A stretch of 64,000 bases of DNA from JAHJQQ01 sp963737555. GTDB lineage: Bacteria > Pseudomonadota > Gammaproteobacteria > Thiohalobacterales > Thiohalobacteraceae. Below are positions 1-9,234 of the stretch, piece by piece. The DNA is taken from contig CAVTTB010000004.1 in NCBI GenBank assembly GCA_963737555.1, positions 124,001 to 188,000 of the forward strand. Reading direction: 5' to 3'. Every line of letters starts with the position of its first letter. Position 1 is the stretch's first letter. The notes below the pieces were generated by a model. The model had not been told where the DNA came from, searched no databases, and was given only the letters and a program-made list of their open reading frames with translations. The position numbers and the translations under genes are program-made.

Positions 1-2
1 TC

Positions 3-293
3 CTCGGCTGGCATTACCACAAAGGACTGGGGATCACCGTCGATGACAGCAAGGCGGTATTTTGGTGGCAATTGGCGGCGGTCAGCGGCATCCCCGAGGC
101 ACAACAAGGCCTGGGCTGGGCCTACGAAAACGGTCGCGGCATCGACCGTGATGTCGAGCAAGCCTATATCTGGTACGCCCGTGCCGTCGCGGCGGGCGAT
201 CAAACCGCGCAGGAAAGTCTGACCCAACTCGCACGCAACATGACCGCCGAGCAGATCAAACACCTCGAACTGCACACGCACACCGCGCCGTAA
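3..293 (+). CDS. Sel1-repeat protein, C-terminal part (cut by window start)
   Basis: The frame is open from the first bases of the window and stops at 291-293, so only the C-terminal ~96 residues are present and the real start lies upstream. Sel1-like repeats are visible: a repeat ending DDSKAVFWWQLAA, then GIPEAQQGLGWAYENGRGI, then DVEQAYIWYARAVAAGD. These are 36-residue alpha-helical repeats of the TPR-like SLR family, generally protein-protein interaction scaffolds, often periplasmic. The partner and role cannot be read from this fragment. It converges with the methyltransferase gene only 4 bases away. Confidence 0.8.
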   Translation, partial: LGWHYHKGLGITVDDSKAVFWWQLAAVSGIPEAQQGLGWAYENGRGIDRDVEQAYIWYARAVAAGDQTAQESLTQLARNMTAEQIKHLELHTHTAP

Positions 294-297
294 TGCG

Positions 298-1507
298 CTA
301 GTCTGCGATAGCACGTCGTCCCCACACGGCAAATACCGGATCCGACGCTGCCAATTGATCGGCATATTTGTCGTCGAGCGGACGCGGCAAACCGTGCAGG
401 GATTCAGTGCCGAGATCGACATAAGCCCCGGCCTTCTGGAAATACTGCAACACCAGACCCATGCGTTCGAATGGATGCAGTTCACTCCACAGCTCGATCG
501 CCTTAGTCGGAAACCAACGGTCCGAGAACGTCACCACAAACGCCGCGCCCGGCTTCAGCACGCGTGCGATTTCTGTGAATACCTTTATCGGCTCGATCAG
601 ATATTCGACCGATGCCGTACACAGAACGGCGTCAAAGCTTTCTGCAGCGAAAGGCAGCCGCGAATCAGTATTGAGATCATGTACCACGCGTTCGTTGAGG
701 CGTGGGTTCTGCGCCAATTCATCCGCATTCATCCCCAAACCCGTGACCTGCAGATCGTCGATTGCTTCGGGAAGATGCGATGTCCAGCTGCTCATCAGAT
801 CGAGAACACGCATGCCGGGCTGCAAAAAGCGCGCATATATTCCAGTGATACGCGCCCGCGCCTGTGCGTCGAGATGCTGGACCAACCGCGGCCCAGCGTA
901 AAACTGCGCATCATCGCGCGGATCCAGACGATTGCATGCGCCGCCCGAGATAAAATCGGTATCCAGCCCTTGAAGTGGCGCCTGCGATGCCGGGACCGCG
1001 CGCGGTAATTTCCTGTGCAATATCGTTGCAGCGTCCGCCACGTTCCGTAGCATCACCATAATCGGCCGCAATGATCGCCTCAATCCGCAACGGGAAAGAG
1101 GCCAGCGGGTGATTGAAATCCACGTCAATGAATCGGTCATTCACACTGAGTATCCGCCCAGGCCGAGAATCACCGCGGAAGAATAAACGCGTGTCGAAGA
1201 ATGTCGCCGGATACCAACGGCCCGCGCGCGGCACGACATTAAGTCCTGGGCGCGGCGATGATAAGAATTGTTCACGCTTGAGCTGCTGGACCAGATTACG
1301 ATCATGCCCGGGTACCAGCTCACCGGCGTTAATGTCGACGCTTATCGACTGCCCAACCGGTGCATCCCGTAAGCGCTCGCCAAGATCTGCCGGGAAGAAA
1401 TCACGCCATAGACTGACTTTTTCAAAATAGCGTCGATCACAGTGTGCGATATGGCCGCTGTTCCAATGCACAGCCACTTCCAGCGCAACTGCGCGTGTCG
1501 TATTCAT
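298..1507 (-). CDS. SlyD-like N-domain fused to SAM-dependent methyltransferase (frameshifted in this sequence)
   Basis: Two overlapping minus frames join into one protein of about 400 residues. The N-part carries the FKBP/SlyD-like signature DVDFNHPLA; the C-part is a class I SAM methyltransferase (VLDLMSSWTSHLPE as motif I, then SFDAVLCTASVEYL and IARVLKPGAAFV). Near 986 one surplus G breaks the frame; removing it turns GPGI into GPGMQAPLQGLD, a smooth join. ATG at 1507 is preferred because GGGG lies 6 nt upstream; TTG/ATG codons at 1522 and 1513 are alternatives. The substrate is unknown. The domain fusion is, as I recall, a recurring architecture in proteobacteria. The frameshift is probably a sequence error. 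Confidence 0.75.
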
Positions 1508-1692
1508 AAACATCCCCAACAATATGACCGTCTAAGCGAGAAGGCACAGGATAGACCAGTGAGACGCTTTGCCGCCACGAAAACAGGCATATTGCAATAC
1601 AGGCAAGATGGATTTTTCGTAGCAACGGAATTCTATGCGCCATATCCACAGGGCAAACAGGGTCAGACTCGAATGGCGCTTACTTAAGTCAG

Positions 1693-1842
1693 AATGTAGG
1701 GTGGGTTTACCCTGATGGGCGCAAGAGCGTTTATTGCGTAACCCACCAAGCGTTGCGAGCAACACAACGCCTTTTTAATGAGTGCCTGACGGCACGCTTG
1801 GTGGGTTACGGCACAAACTGCGCGCCTCACCCACCCTACATT
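1693..1842. repeat. MITE-like repeat with terminal inverted repeats, copy 1
   Basis: A ~150-bp non-coding element starting AATGTAGGGTGGGT (1693-1706) and ending with its exact reverse complement (1829-1842). An internal 15-bp perfect inverted repeat lies at 1738-1752 and 1795-1809 (GTAACCCACCAAGCG and its complement). A closely similar element of equal length is at 36348-36497, and a degenerate right end at about 25898-25935. Similarity to the second copy extends about 20 bp to the left (AATGGCGCTTACTTAAG versus AATGGCACTAACTTAAG), so the left boundary may be a little further out. There is no transposase gene; a trans-mobilised element is inferred. Confidence 0.8.
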
Positions 1843-1870
1843 GATGGCGGAACCGCCTAAGCCCAAGCGT

Positions 1871-2554
1871 TCACTGCACGATCACCTCAGTCAGTTTCAG
1901 GCCGGCGAGTGTGCGTATCGAACGGGCCAGGTAGTACATGACCGCCATCATGATCAGCATCGACGGCACAGCGATCATGGGATAACTCATCAGCGTCAAT
2001 CGACCCAACTCTTCATTGAAGGCCGCCGTGCCAGACGGGCTGGTAACAATCCAGGTCGCGAGGAAATAATTCATGGCCGAGGAAAAGAAGAACGAACCAC
2101 CCAGCATCCGGGTCGCGTTCTTCAGATTAGATTCGAAGGTCGCACGGTTGCCGCGCGCATCCAGGCGTTCCTGTATAAGTTCCACATTCATCAACGTCGG
2201 CGTGTACAACAGCATTTGTACGAGCGGATAACGGGTGTACGCAGAGGTGAACACGGCCACGCCGATCAGCCCGGGGATGGCGGCTTCCTTGATGGCCAGC
2301 CATTGCGTATCCAGTTGCAGCAGGCCTATACCGCCGGTGAGCAGAATGCTGACCAAGCCCAACGCAGCGAATAAATTGAGTTTGCGCCGTGCGAAAAAGT
2401 CCCGCGTGCCCCAAAACAGTGGGAAGGCCAGCGCCAGCAGCAGCGCGTTAAGCGCACCCAGATCATCCTCGCCACTGAGCTTCATTAGAATCAGTGAAGG
2501 GAGAATCAATGTGATCAGTAGTTCGATCAGCGGATTTGGTTTTGAGTCTGTCAT
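1871..2554 (-). CDS. VC0807-family-like integral membrane protein
   Basis: 227 residues, mostly hydrophobic, with about six predicted membrane segments (for example LIELLITLILPSLILM near the start and MIAVPSMLIMMAVMYYLA near the end). The composition and the NPLIELLITLILPSLIL start resemble the VC0807-type family of unknown function, distantly like septation protein A. It follows the rhodanese lipoprotein gene by 22 bp on the same strand and is probably the last gene of the htpX-to-here run. Transport activity is not shown by anything in the sequence. Confidence 0.7.
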   Translation of the reverse strand: MTDSKPNPLIELLITLILPSLILMKLSGEDDLGALNALLLALAFPLFWGTRDFFARRKLNLFAALGLVSILLTGGIGLLQLDTQWLAIKEAAIPGLIGVAVFTSAYTRYPLVQMLLYTPTLMNVELIQERLDARGNRATFESNLKNATRMLGGSFFFSSAMNYFLATWIVTSPSGTAAFNEELGRLTLMSYPMIAVPSMLIMMAVMYYLARSIRTLAGLKLTEVIVQ

Positions 2555-2576
2555 TCATAGTGAAATCCATTGGCCG

Positions 2577-2981
2577 TTACTTGCTGACCGGGTTACCCGC
2601 ACTGATCCAGCGGGTGATGCCGTCACGCACATTATATATCTGTGTGTAACCCAGCTTTTCCACCAGATACCGGCCGAGTTTATCGGTACGATTGCCGGTA
2701 CGGCAAATCAGTACGACTGGCGCATCCTTGCTCACCTCGGCAGTGAAGCGTTCCAGAAATCTATCGCCGCCCTTACCGCTGGCATCGACAAAGGTCAGTT
2801 TGCGGCTGCCGGCAACGATGCCGGTCTGCTGCCATTCATCAGCGCGGCGGATATCGTAGACCGGCACCCCCTGTTCAATCAGCGACTTCAATTGTTCATT
2901 GTCGATATTGGTATACGGTGGCTCGGCACAACCACTCAGGGCCAGCATCATCAACAGCAGTCCAGGCAGGCGTTTCAGCAT
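2577..2981 (-). CDS. Rhodanese-domain lipoprotein
   Basis: 134 residues. An N-terminal signal with lipobox LSGC (cysteine near residue 18) predicts lipid anchoring in the periplasm. One rhodanese domain follows: VPVYDIRRADEW, then the active-site loop CRTGNR with the catalytic cysteine, and a C-terminal YNVRDGITRWISAG. Single-domain rhodaneses carry sulfur as a persulfide; the acceptor is unknown here. It lies between TerC and the VC0807-like gene on the same strand. A 128-bp gap from TerC may hold its own promoter. Confidence 0.85.
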   Translation of the reverse strand: MLKRLPGLLLMMLALSGCAEPPYTNIDNEQLKSLIEQGVPVYDIRRADEWQQTGIVAGSRKLTFVDASGKGGDRFLERFTAEVSKDAPVVLICRTGNRTDKLGRYLVEKLGYTQIYNVRDGITRWISAGNPVSK

Positions 2982-3109
2982 TTGCTATTCTCCGGTGTAT
3001 CGCGCTCAGTTGTCCGACTCATGTCTCATATCCTCCAAGTCCAGCTTTCACTCACGCCAATGCTGATCGGACGGCACTCAAATCACATATTCATTCGACC
3101 TCACCTAAT

Positions 3110-4078
3110 CTAACGCTTGCGCGTCGCGATCAGACTGGCGATGACACTCGACCCGATCAGTACAGCCACGATCGAGAGCGAGGCCGTCACGGGTACGTGG
3201 TACCAGGGCATGATCAGCATCTTGGTGCCGATAAACGTAAGCACCATCGCGAGACCGTATTTCAGCAAATGGAAACGGTCAGCCACATCGGCAAGCAGAA
3301 AGTACAAGGCGCGCAGACCCATAATGGCGAAGATATTGGAGGTGAAGACAATAAACGGATCGGTCGTTATCGCGAAAATCGCCGGGATGGAATCCACCGC
3401 GAACACCAGATCGGTGACCTCGATCAGGATCAGCACCAGAAACAGCGGCGTGAAATAGCGCACGCCGTCTTTCATGACAGTGAATTTTTCACCGTGGTAA
3501 TCGTTGGTGATACGCAGGTGCCGGCGCGCGAATTTGAGCACCGGGTTCTGTTCCAGATCGGGCTGCTTCTCCGCCATCACCAGCATGCGGATACCGGTAA
3601 TCACCAGGAACGCACCGAAGATATACAGCACCCAACTGAATTCACGCACCACCCAGGCACCGGCCAGGATCATGATCGCGCGCATCACGATCGCGCCGAG
3701 TACGCCGTAGATCAGCACCCGCCGCTGGTATTCGGCGGCGACATGGAAGGCCGAGAAAATCAGCAGGAAGATGAACACATTGTCCACCGACAGGGATTTC
3801 TCGATCAGATAGCCGGTCAGGAACTCCAGTGCCTTGCGATCGGCGATTTCCGCACCGACTGTGCCGTTCAAATGCCACCACAAACCGGCATTGAACAGCA
3901 GGGCCAGACTCACCCAGACCAAAGACCAGGCAGCCGCCTCTTTGACACTGACCTTATGCGCTTTGCGACCGCCGAACACGAACAGGTCGAGCACCAACAT
4001 CACCAGCACAAAGCCAATGAAGACGGCCCACATCCAGGGTTCACCGATGGAGATTTCAGAATTCATTGGGATACTCAT
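3110..4078 (-). CDS. TerC-family integral membrane protein
   Basis: 322 residues, the usual size for long TerC/Alx proteins. Hydrophobic segments alternate with conserved acidic stretches: LVMLVLDLFVFG, EKSLSVDNVFIFLLIFSAF and IEVTDLVFAVDSIPAIFAI. The last two are the metal-site-like motifs of TerC. The family is linked to tellurite resistance and to Mn2+ export that metalates secreted proteins. It starts 10 bp after the sodium-channel gene ends, leaving no room for an upstream Mn riboswitch. ATG codons at 4078 and 4066 are both possible. Confidence 0.9.
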   Translation of the reverse strand: MSIPMNSEISIGEPWMWAVFIGFVLVMLVLDLFVFGGRKAHKVSVKEAAAWSLVWVSLALLFNAGLWWHLNGTVGAEIADRKALEFLTGYLIEKSLSVDNVFIFLLIFSAFHVAAEYQRRVLIYGVLGAIVMRAIMILAGAWVVREFSWVLYIFGAFLVITGIRMLVMAEKQPDLEQNPVLKFARRHLRITNDYHGEKFTVMKDGVRYFTPLFLVLILIEVTDLVFAVDSIPAIFAITTDPFIVFTSNIFAIMGLRALYFLLADVADRFHLLKYGLAMVLTFIGTKMLIMPWYHVPVTASLSIVAVLIGSSVIASLIATRKR

Positions 4079-4087
4079 TCAGAGGCG

Positions 4088-4960
4088 TTAAACGGATTGA
4101 TGCGTAACATCTAAGACAGACTGACGGTTCGCTGCCAACAGCGCTTTCAGCTCGCGGATCTCATCGCGCAAGGCCCGCACTTCAAGGTGCAGGTCCGCCT
4201 CGATGTGCGTGCGCGCCTGCTCCACCACGGCGACAGTGTCCTGATGCTCCTGCTCGCTGTAGCTCTGCATGGCATTGACGATGATCGCGATGAACAGATT
4301 CAACATGGTGAAGGTCGCCACCAAAATGAACGGGATGAAAAACGCCCAGGCATATGGGAAATGCTCCATTACAGGACGAGCGATACCCATCGACCAGCTC
4401 TCCAGCGTCATGATCTGAAACAGGGTGTAGAGCGAATGTCCGATCGTACCGAACCATTCCGGGTGGGTGGCGGCGAACAGATTGGTCGCGATCACCGCGG
4501 CCACGTAATAGATGATCAGCAGCACCAGCGCGATGGAGCCCAGCCCGGGAATCGCCGCCAGCAAGGCGCCGACCACACGCCGCATCGACGGCACCAGGGT
4601 CAGCAGACGCAACACGCGCAACACGCGCAAGGCACGCAGCACCGCGAGCTCACCGGTGGCCGGCAGCAACGCAATCGCCACCACCGTGAAATCGAACACG
4701 CTCCAGGGGTCGCGCCAGAAGGCGCGTCGATGCACATACAGGCGCAGCGCGATCTCCACCACGAACACCGCCAGTATCGCCGTATCCAAGGCGACGATCA
4801 GGCCGCCCGCCGTCGCCATCGCCACCGGCCAGGTCTCCAGGCCCAGCAATACTGCGTTGATCAGTATCAGCGCAATAATGCCAGCCTGTACCCGCGGATG
4901 TTCGATGAACGCGCGCAGACGTTGCGGCGCCATACCACCAGGATTGAGCGTCGCTTCCAT
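4088..4960 (-). CDS. Voltage-gated sodium channel, BacNav (NaChBac/NavAb) type
   Basis: 290 residues with one six-helix channel module. The S4 voltage sensor has four arginines every third residue (RALRVLRVLRLL, about 109-120). The pore filter is TLESWSMG (about 185-192), identical to that of NavAb as I remember it, followed by an S6 rich in Leu/Ile/Phe. A charged C-terminal heptad-like helix (LRDEIRELKALLAAN) fits the four-helix bundle of tetrameric BacNavs. Its stop follows a TAATG overlap with htpX upstream, so the two are probably translationally coupled. It would often be labelled just 'ion transporter'; the ESW filter supports Na+ selectivity. Confidence 0.9.
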   Translation of the reverse strand: MEATLNPGGMAPQRLRAFIEHPRVQAGIIALILINAVLLGLETWPVAMATAGGLIVALDTAILAVFVVEIALRLYVHRRAFWRDPWSVFDFTVVAIALLPATGELAVLRALRVLRVLRLLTLVPSMRRVVGALLAAIPGLGSIALVLLIIYYVAAVIATNLFAATHPEWFGTIGHSLYTLFQIMTLESWSMGIARPVMEHFPYAWAFFIPFILVATFTMLNLFIAIIVNAMQSYSEQEHQDTVAVVEQARTHIEADLHLEVRALRDEIRELKALLAANRQSVLDVTHQSV

Positions 4961-5847
4961 TAACGTACTACGCTGCCCGCCGCCTTCAAGGCCGCAATGC
5001 GTTCTTCCAGCGGCGGATGCGTCATGAACAGACGCTTAAGACCAGAGGCACCGCCCGCGGCAATACCAAAAGCAGCCATCTTGTCCGGCAAAGGCTGCGG
5101 ATGTTGCTGCGCCAGGCGTTCCAGCGCGGCGATCATCGCACCGCGACCTGCCAGCGAGGCGCCGCCGTCATCGGCGCGGAATTCGCGCTGCCGCGAAAAC
5201 CACATGACGATGATCGAGGCCAGCACGCCCAGCACCAGTTCGGCGATGATCATGGTGATGAAAAACGCCGGACCGTGACCGTTCTCATTCTTGAACACGA
5301 CGCGATCGACGGTATGTCCGATCACGCGCGACAGGAACATGACGAAGGTATTCACTACGCCTTGAATCAGCGTCAGTGTCACCATGTCGCCGTTGGCGAC
5401 ATGCGCCATTTCGTGACCGAGCACCGCTTCGGCCTCTTCCTGGGTCATCTTCTGCAGCAGACCGGTGGACACGGCAATCAGCGAACTGTTCTTGCTCATG
5501 CCGGTGGCGAACGCATTGACGTCCGGCGAGTCCCAGATCGCGACTTCGGGCATTTTGATGCCGACGGTCTGAGCCTGGCGCGCGACCGTCTTCACCAGCC
5601 ATTGTTCGGTCGGCGTGCGCGGCTCGGTGATCACCTGGGCGCCGACCGCGCGTTTGGCCGACCACTTGGATATCGCCAGCGAGATAAACGCACCGCCGAA
5701 GCCCATCACCGCGGCGAAGATCAGCAGCGACTGCAGATTGAGACCATTGGCGGTCAGGTACGGCTCGACGCCGAACAGACGCATGGTCAGGGAAAGCACC
5801 AACACGATGGCCATATTGGTGGCCAGGAAAAGGATGATGCGCTTCAT
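4960..5847 (-). CDS. htpX: Membrane protease HtpX
   Basis: 295 residues, the normal length. Two N-terminal membrane helices precede the M48 zinc-protease domain with HEMAH (GHEMAHVANGDM) and a second hydrophobic pair; the third ligand Glu is in FRADDGGASLAG. The NAFATGMSKNSSLIAVSTGLL stretch before the HExxH is a family hallmark. HtpX degrades misfolded inner-membrane proteins together with FtsH. It starts a minus-strand run continuing into BacNav and TerC. A strong ribosome site (GAGGAG) lies just upstream of the ATG. Cpx-type control is known in E. coli but no site is claimed here. Confidence 0.95.
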   Translation of the reverse strand: MKRIILFLATNMAIVLVLSLTMRLFGVEPYLTANGLNLQSLLIFAAVMGFGGAFISLAISKWSAKRAVGAQVITEPRTPTEQWLVKTVARQAQTVGIKMPEVAIWDSPDVNAFATGMSKNSSLIAVSTGLLQKMTQEEAEAVLGHEMAHVANGDMVTLTLIQGVVNTFVMFLSRVIGHTVDRVVFKNENGHGPAFFITMIIAELVLGVLASIIVMWFSRQREFRADDGGASLAGRGAMIAALERLAQQHPQPLPDKMAAFGIAAGGASGLKRLFMTHPPLEERIAALKAAGSVVR

Positions 5848-6040
5848 AACTTTACTCCTCAGTAAAACTCAAAAATAATAATGAGTTATGCGGTACACCC
5901 GACGCCTGATCGGGGCGCGCCCACACTGGCCGGGGCATGACCAGACTCCATGGAGGCAGAGTATGGACTTGTTTTTTCATAAAGAAAATTCGAATAATAT
6001 TTGCTATATCTTCGTTACAGACTGATATCTAGGGGTACTC

Positions 6041-6958
6041 ATGTTCAATTACAAGCAGCTCTACTACTTCCATCAGGTCGCCAACAGCGGCGGCATCACC
6101 CGCGCCGCCGAACTGCTACACCTGACCCCGCAGACCATCAGCGGTCAGCTCGGCGAACTGGAGCGCAGCCTGGGCAGCAAACTGTTCCGCCGCACCGGCC
6201 GCCGCCTGGAACTCACCGAGGCCGGCAAGCTGGCCTTGTCGCACGCCGACGAAATCTTTCAACTCGGCAAGGAACTGGAAGGCCTGTTACGCGGCGATCT
6301 GGATAGCGGCGATCTGGTGCTGCGGGTGGGCGTGGCGGATGTGGTACCGAAATCGATTGCCTATCGCCTGCTGGCACCGGCCCTCACGCTCACCGAATCG
6401 GTGCGGCTGATCTGCCATGAAGACAAACTCGAACGGCTGTTTGCGGAACTGGCCATCCATAAACTCGATCTGGTGATTGCCGACCGCGCGCTACCCAGCG
6501 AATTAGGCGTCAAAGGCTACAGCCATGCCTTAGGCCACTGTGCTATCGACTTCCATGCGGCGCCAGAACTGGCTGCGCGCTGTCGCGACAACTTTCCGCG
6601 ATCACTGCACGGTGCGCCTATGTTGATTCCAAGCGCGGGCGCTGCATTACGGGGACCGTTATTGCGTTGGTTCGGTGAACAGCAGATTCAGCCGCGCATT
6701 GTCGGTGAGTTCGACGATGCCGCCTTGATGAAGGCTTTCGGCCATGCCGGTGCGGGTGTATTCCCCGCCCCTGCCGTCATCTCCGACGAAGTTCGCCAGC
6801 AGTACCAAGTCGAGTTGATAGGTCGTGCCGACAAAGTGGTCGTCAAGTATTTTGCCATCTCAGTCGAGCGCCGCCTCACCCATCCCGCAGTGGTAGCTGT
6901 TTGCCAAGCGGCGCAACAGGCCTTGTTCGTCGGCATCAATCCACCTACCAGCAACTAA
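6041..6958 (+). CDS. nhaR: LysR-family regulator NhaR
   Basis: 305 residues. The N-terminal winged helix-turn-helix begins NYKQLYYFHQVANSGGITRA and runs through QTISGQLGELERSLG, the NhaR-type version of the LysR DNA-binding domain; a periplasmic-binding-protein-like effector domain follows. NhaR activates the Na+/H+ antiporter gene nhaA in response to Na+. No nhaA lies in this window, so its target is elsewhere. It is divergent from htpX across an AT-rich 193-bp gap that presumably holds both promoters. The proximity of a Na+ channel gene is suggestive but not proof of joint function. Confidence 0.88.
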   Translation: MFNYKQLYYFHQVANSGGITRAAELLHLTPQTISGQLGELERSLGSKLFRRTGRRLELTEAGKLALSHADEIFQLGKELEGLLRGDLDSGDLVLRVGVADVVPKSIAYRLLAPALTLTESVRLICHEDKLERLFAELAIHKLDLVIADRALPSELGVKGYSHALGHCAIDFHAAPELAARCRDNFPRSLHGAPMLIPSAGAALRGPLLRWFGEQQIQPRIVGEFDDAALMKAFGHAGAGVFPAPAVISDEVRQQYQVELIGRADKVVVKYFAISVERRLTHPAVVAVCQAAQQALFVGINPPTSN

Positions 6959-7039
6959 ATGACAATCACGACAATGCCATTAACGCTTCGGCACATTGAG
7001 CGTAAGGATGTCAGGCAGTAAACCCCGCTCATACCCAAA

Positions 7040-8107
7040 TCATGCAAACGCCGCCCGCACCGCCGGATGGCGAATCTCACCACGTTGCACATTGATGCCA
7101 CGGGCCAGTGCCGGATCATTGCGCCAGTCGGGATCACTCGCCAGTTTCAGTGCATAGGGCAGGATCGCTGCGGAGAGTGCTTGCGCAGCGCTGCGCGGCA
7201 CTGCGCCGGGCATGTTGGTGACGCAGAAGTGAACGATGCCATCGACAGTATAGGTCGGGTCGACATAGGTCGTCGGCCGGCTCGTTTCGATGCAGCCACC
7301 CTGGTCGACGGAGATATCGACAATCACACTGCCCGGCGCCATGCCGCGCACCTGCGCATGACTCACCAGATGTGGCGCCTTTCCACCCGGCACCAACACT
7401 GCACCGACCAGCAGATCGGCCGCACGCACCGCGCGATCGACGGCATCGGCATAGGGATACAAGGCGGTCACGTTCGCCCCCAACGCACGCATCGCTTCCA
7501 GACGCTCACGCCGCGTATCGAATACCGTTACCTCGGCACCCATCGCCGCAGCCATGGCGACGGCACTACCACCCGCCTGACCCGCGCCGATCACGCTGAC
7601 CTTGCCACGTTCGGCAGCGGGCAGACCGCCGAGCAACAAACCCTTGCCGCCCTGCGGTTGATGCAACAGGTGTGCGCCGACTTGAATAGCCAAGCGTCCG
7701 GCGATGTCGCTCATCGGTGCGAGCAAGGGCAGTGCCCGATTGTGTTCAACGGTCTCGAACGCCACCGCCGTGAGACCGATCGCCACCAGGCGTTCGGTGA
7801 GTTCGCGACTGGCGGCCAGATGCAGATAACAAAACAAAATGTGATCGGCGCGCAGCCACTGCAAATCTTCGGCGATGGGTTCCTTCACTTTGATGATCAG
7901 CTCGGCGCTGGCATAGAGCTGTTCGGCATCAGCGAGCACCGTCACACCCAAGTCCGCGTACGCCACATCGGGATAGCCGGCCAGGACACCGGCGGAGCGT
8001 TCGATAAACACCGCGTGGCCGGCGCGGACGAGGTCGGCGCAGGCGGCAGGGATGAGACCGACGCGGCCCTCCAGTGGTTTGATTTCCTTCGGCACACCTA
8101 TGCGCAT
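7040..8107 (-). CDS. ald: Alanine dehydrogenase
   Basis: 355 residues, slightly shorter than the usual ~370. It starts MRIGVPKEIKPLEGRVGL as in the family. The catalytic lysine lies in IIKVKEP, the catalytic histidine in CYLHLA, and the Asp/Gln region in VDISVDQGG. The Rossmann motif is VIGAGQAGGSAVAMA. The enzyme interconverts L-alanine and pyruvate with NAD+/ammonia. It is divergent from trxB; the 157-bp gap should hold both promoters. A frayed C-terminus after NPALARGINV is normal in this family. Confidence 0.93.
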   Translation of the reverse strand: MRIGVPKEIKPLEGRVGLIPAACADLVRAGHAVFIERSAGVLAGYPDVAYADLGVTVLADAEQLYASAELIIKVKEPIAEDLQWLRADHILFCYLHLAASRELTERLVAIGLTAVAFETVEHNRALPLLAPMSDIAGRLAIQVGAHLLHQPQGGKGLLLGGLPAAERGKVSVIGAGQAGGSAVAMAAAMGAEVTVFDTRRERLEAMRALGANVTALYPYADAVDRAVRAADLLVGAVLVPGGKAPHLVSHAQVRGMAPGSVIVDISVDQGGCIETSRPTTYVDPTYTVDGIVHFCVTNMPGAVPRSAAQALSAAILPYALKLASDPDWRNDPALARGINVQRGEIRHPAVRAAFA

Positions 8108-8264
8108 AGCGATTCCTTTACCCTCGTGGTCAAAGCCCTTAGGATACCCGGGCCGCGTCCGGCCTCCAGCTATTTCGGAAACACTTCGGGCCGCCGCTTA
8201 ACAAATCGTTATCGTTGTGATTTCAAAGACATCACACCCAAGCGCATGTTCGGAGTCATTATAC

Positions 8265-9227
8265 ATGAGCACACCCAAGCACTGCCGTCTCCTGATTCTG
8301 GGTTCCGGTCCGGCCGGCTACACCGCCGCCATTTACGCTGCCCGCGCCAACCTGAAGCCGGTGCTGGTCACCGGTATGGAACAAGGCGGACAGCTGATGA
8401 CCACCACCGAGGTCGAGAACTGGCCCGGCGGCGCGCATGATCTGCAAGGTCCGGCGCTGATGGAGGCGATGCGCGAACACACCGCGCGGTTCGATTGCGA
8501 GATCATCTTCGATCACATCAACACGACCGACTTGTCGCAACGCCCTTTCACTCTAACCGGTGATTCTGCAATCTACACCTGCGATGCGCTGATCATCGCT
8601 ACCGGCGCCTCGGCCCAGTACCTCGGCCTGCCTTCCGAAGAAAGTTTCAAGGGCAAAGGTGTCTCGGCCTGCGCAACCTGCGACGGTTTTTTCTACCGCA
8701 ATCAGCGCGTCGCTGTGATCGGCGGCGGTAACACGGCTGTCGAAGAGGCGCTGTATCTCGCCAACATCGCCGAACACGTTACTGTGGTGCATCGTCGCGA
8801 TGCACTGCGTTCGGAAAAGATTTTGCAGGACCGGCTGTTCAAGAAAGTCGCAGAGGGTAAGGTCACTCTCGAATGGAATTCCGTGCTCGACGAAGTGCTC
8901 GGCGATAAGACCGGCGTCACCGGCATGCGCATCAAAAACGTCAAAGATGGCTCGACCAAAGACGTCGCGCTGATGGGCGTTTTTATCGCCATCGGCCATA
9001 AGCCGAACACGCAGATCTTCGACGGCCAGTTGGACATGCAACATGGTTATATTCGCGTCAAAGGCGGCAGCGATGGCGATGCCACCGCGACCAGTGTCGC
9101 CGGTGTATTTGCCGCGGGCGACGTCGCCGACCACATCTATCGGCAGGCGATCACATCGGCAGGTTCCGGTTGTATGGCGGCGCTGGATGCGGAACGGTAT
9201 CTGGATGCACTGCCCGCCAAGGGATAA
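8265..9227 (+). CDS. trxB: Thioredoxin reductase
   Basis: 320 residues from the ATG at 8265, chosen because MSTPKHCRLLILGSGPAGYT matches the family start; the in-frame codon at 8217 adds an unlikely 16-residue tail. FAD-binding GSGPAG is at about 13-18, the redox pair is CATC (Cys136/Cys139), and NADPH binding is GGGNTAVEE. C-terminal FAD contacts are in GVFAAGDVADHIYRQ. It reduces thioredoxin with NADPH in the cytoplasm. Its position upstream of aat is conserved in gammaproteobacteria, although a repeat nest and one extra gene are inserted here. Confidence 0.96.
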   Translation: MSTPKHCRLLILGSGPAGYTAAIYAARANLKPVLVTGMEQGGQLMTTTEVENWPGGAHDLQGPALMEAMREHTARFDCEIIFDHINTTDLSQRPFTLTGDSAIYTCDALIIATGASAQYLGLPSEESFKGKGVSACATCDGFFYRNQRVAVIGGGNTAVEEALYLANIAEHVTVVHRRDALRSEKILQDRLFKKVAEGKVTLEWNSVLDEVLGDKTGVTGMRIKNVKDGSTKDVALMGVFIAIGHKPNTQIFDGQLDMQHGYIRVKGGSDGDATATSVAGVFAAGDVADHIYRQAITSAGSGCMAALDAERYLDALPAKG

Positions 9228-9234
9228 ACCTCAT

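Noticed and set aside
3110..4087. Mn-sensing yybP-ykoY riboswitch for TerC.
   Set aside because: The TerC gene starts only 10 bp after the previous gene, leaving no space for the RNA.
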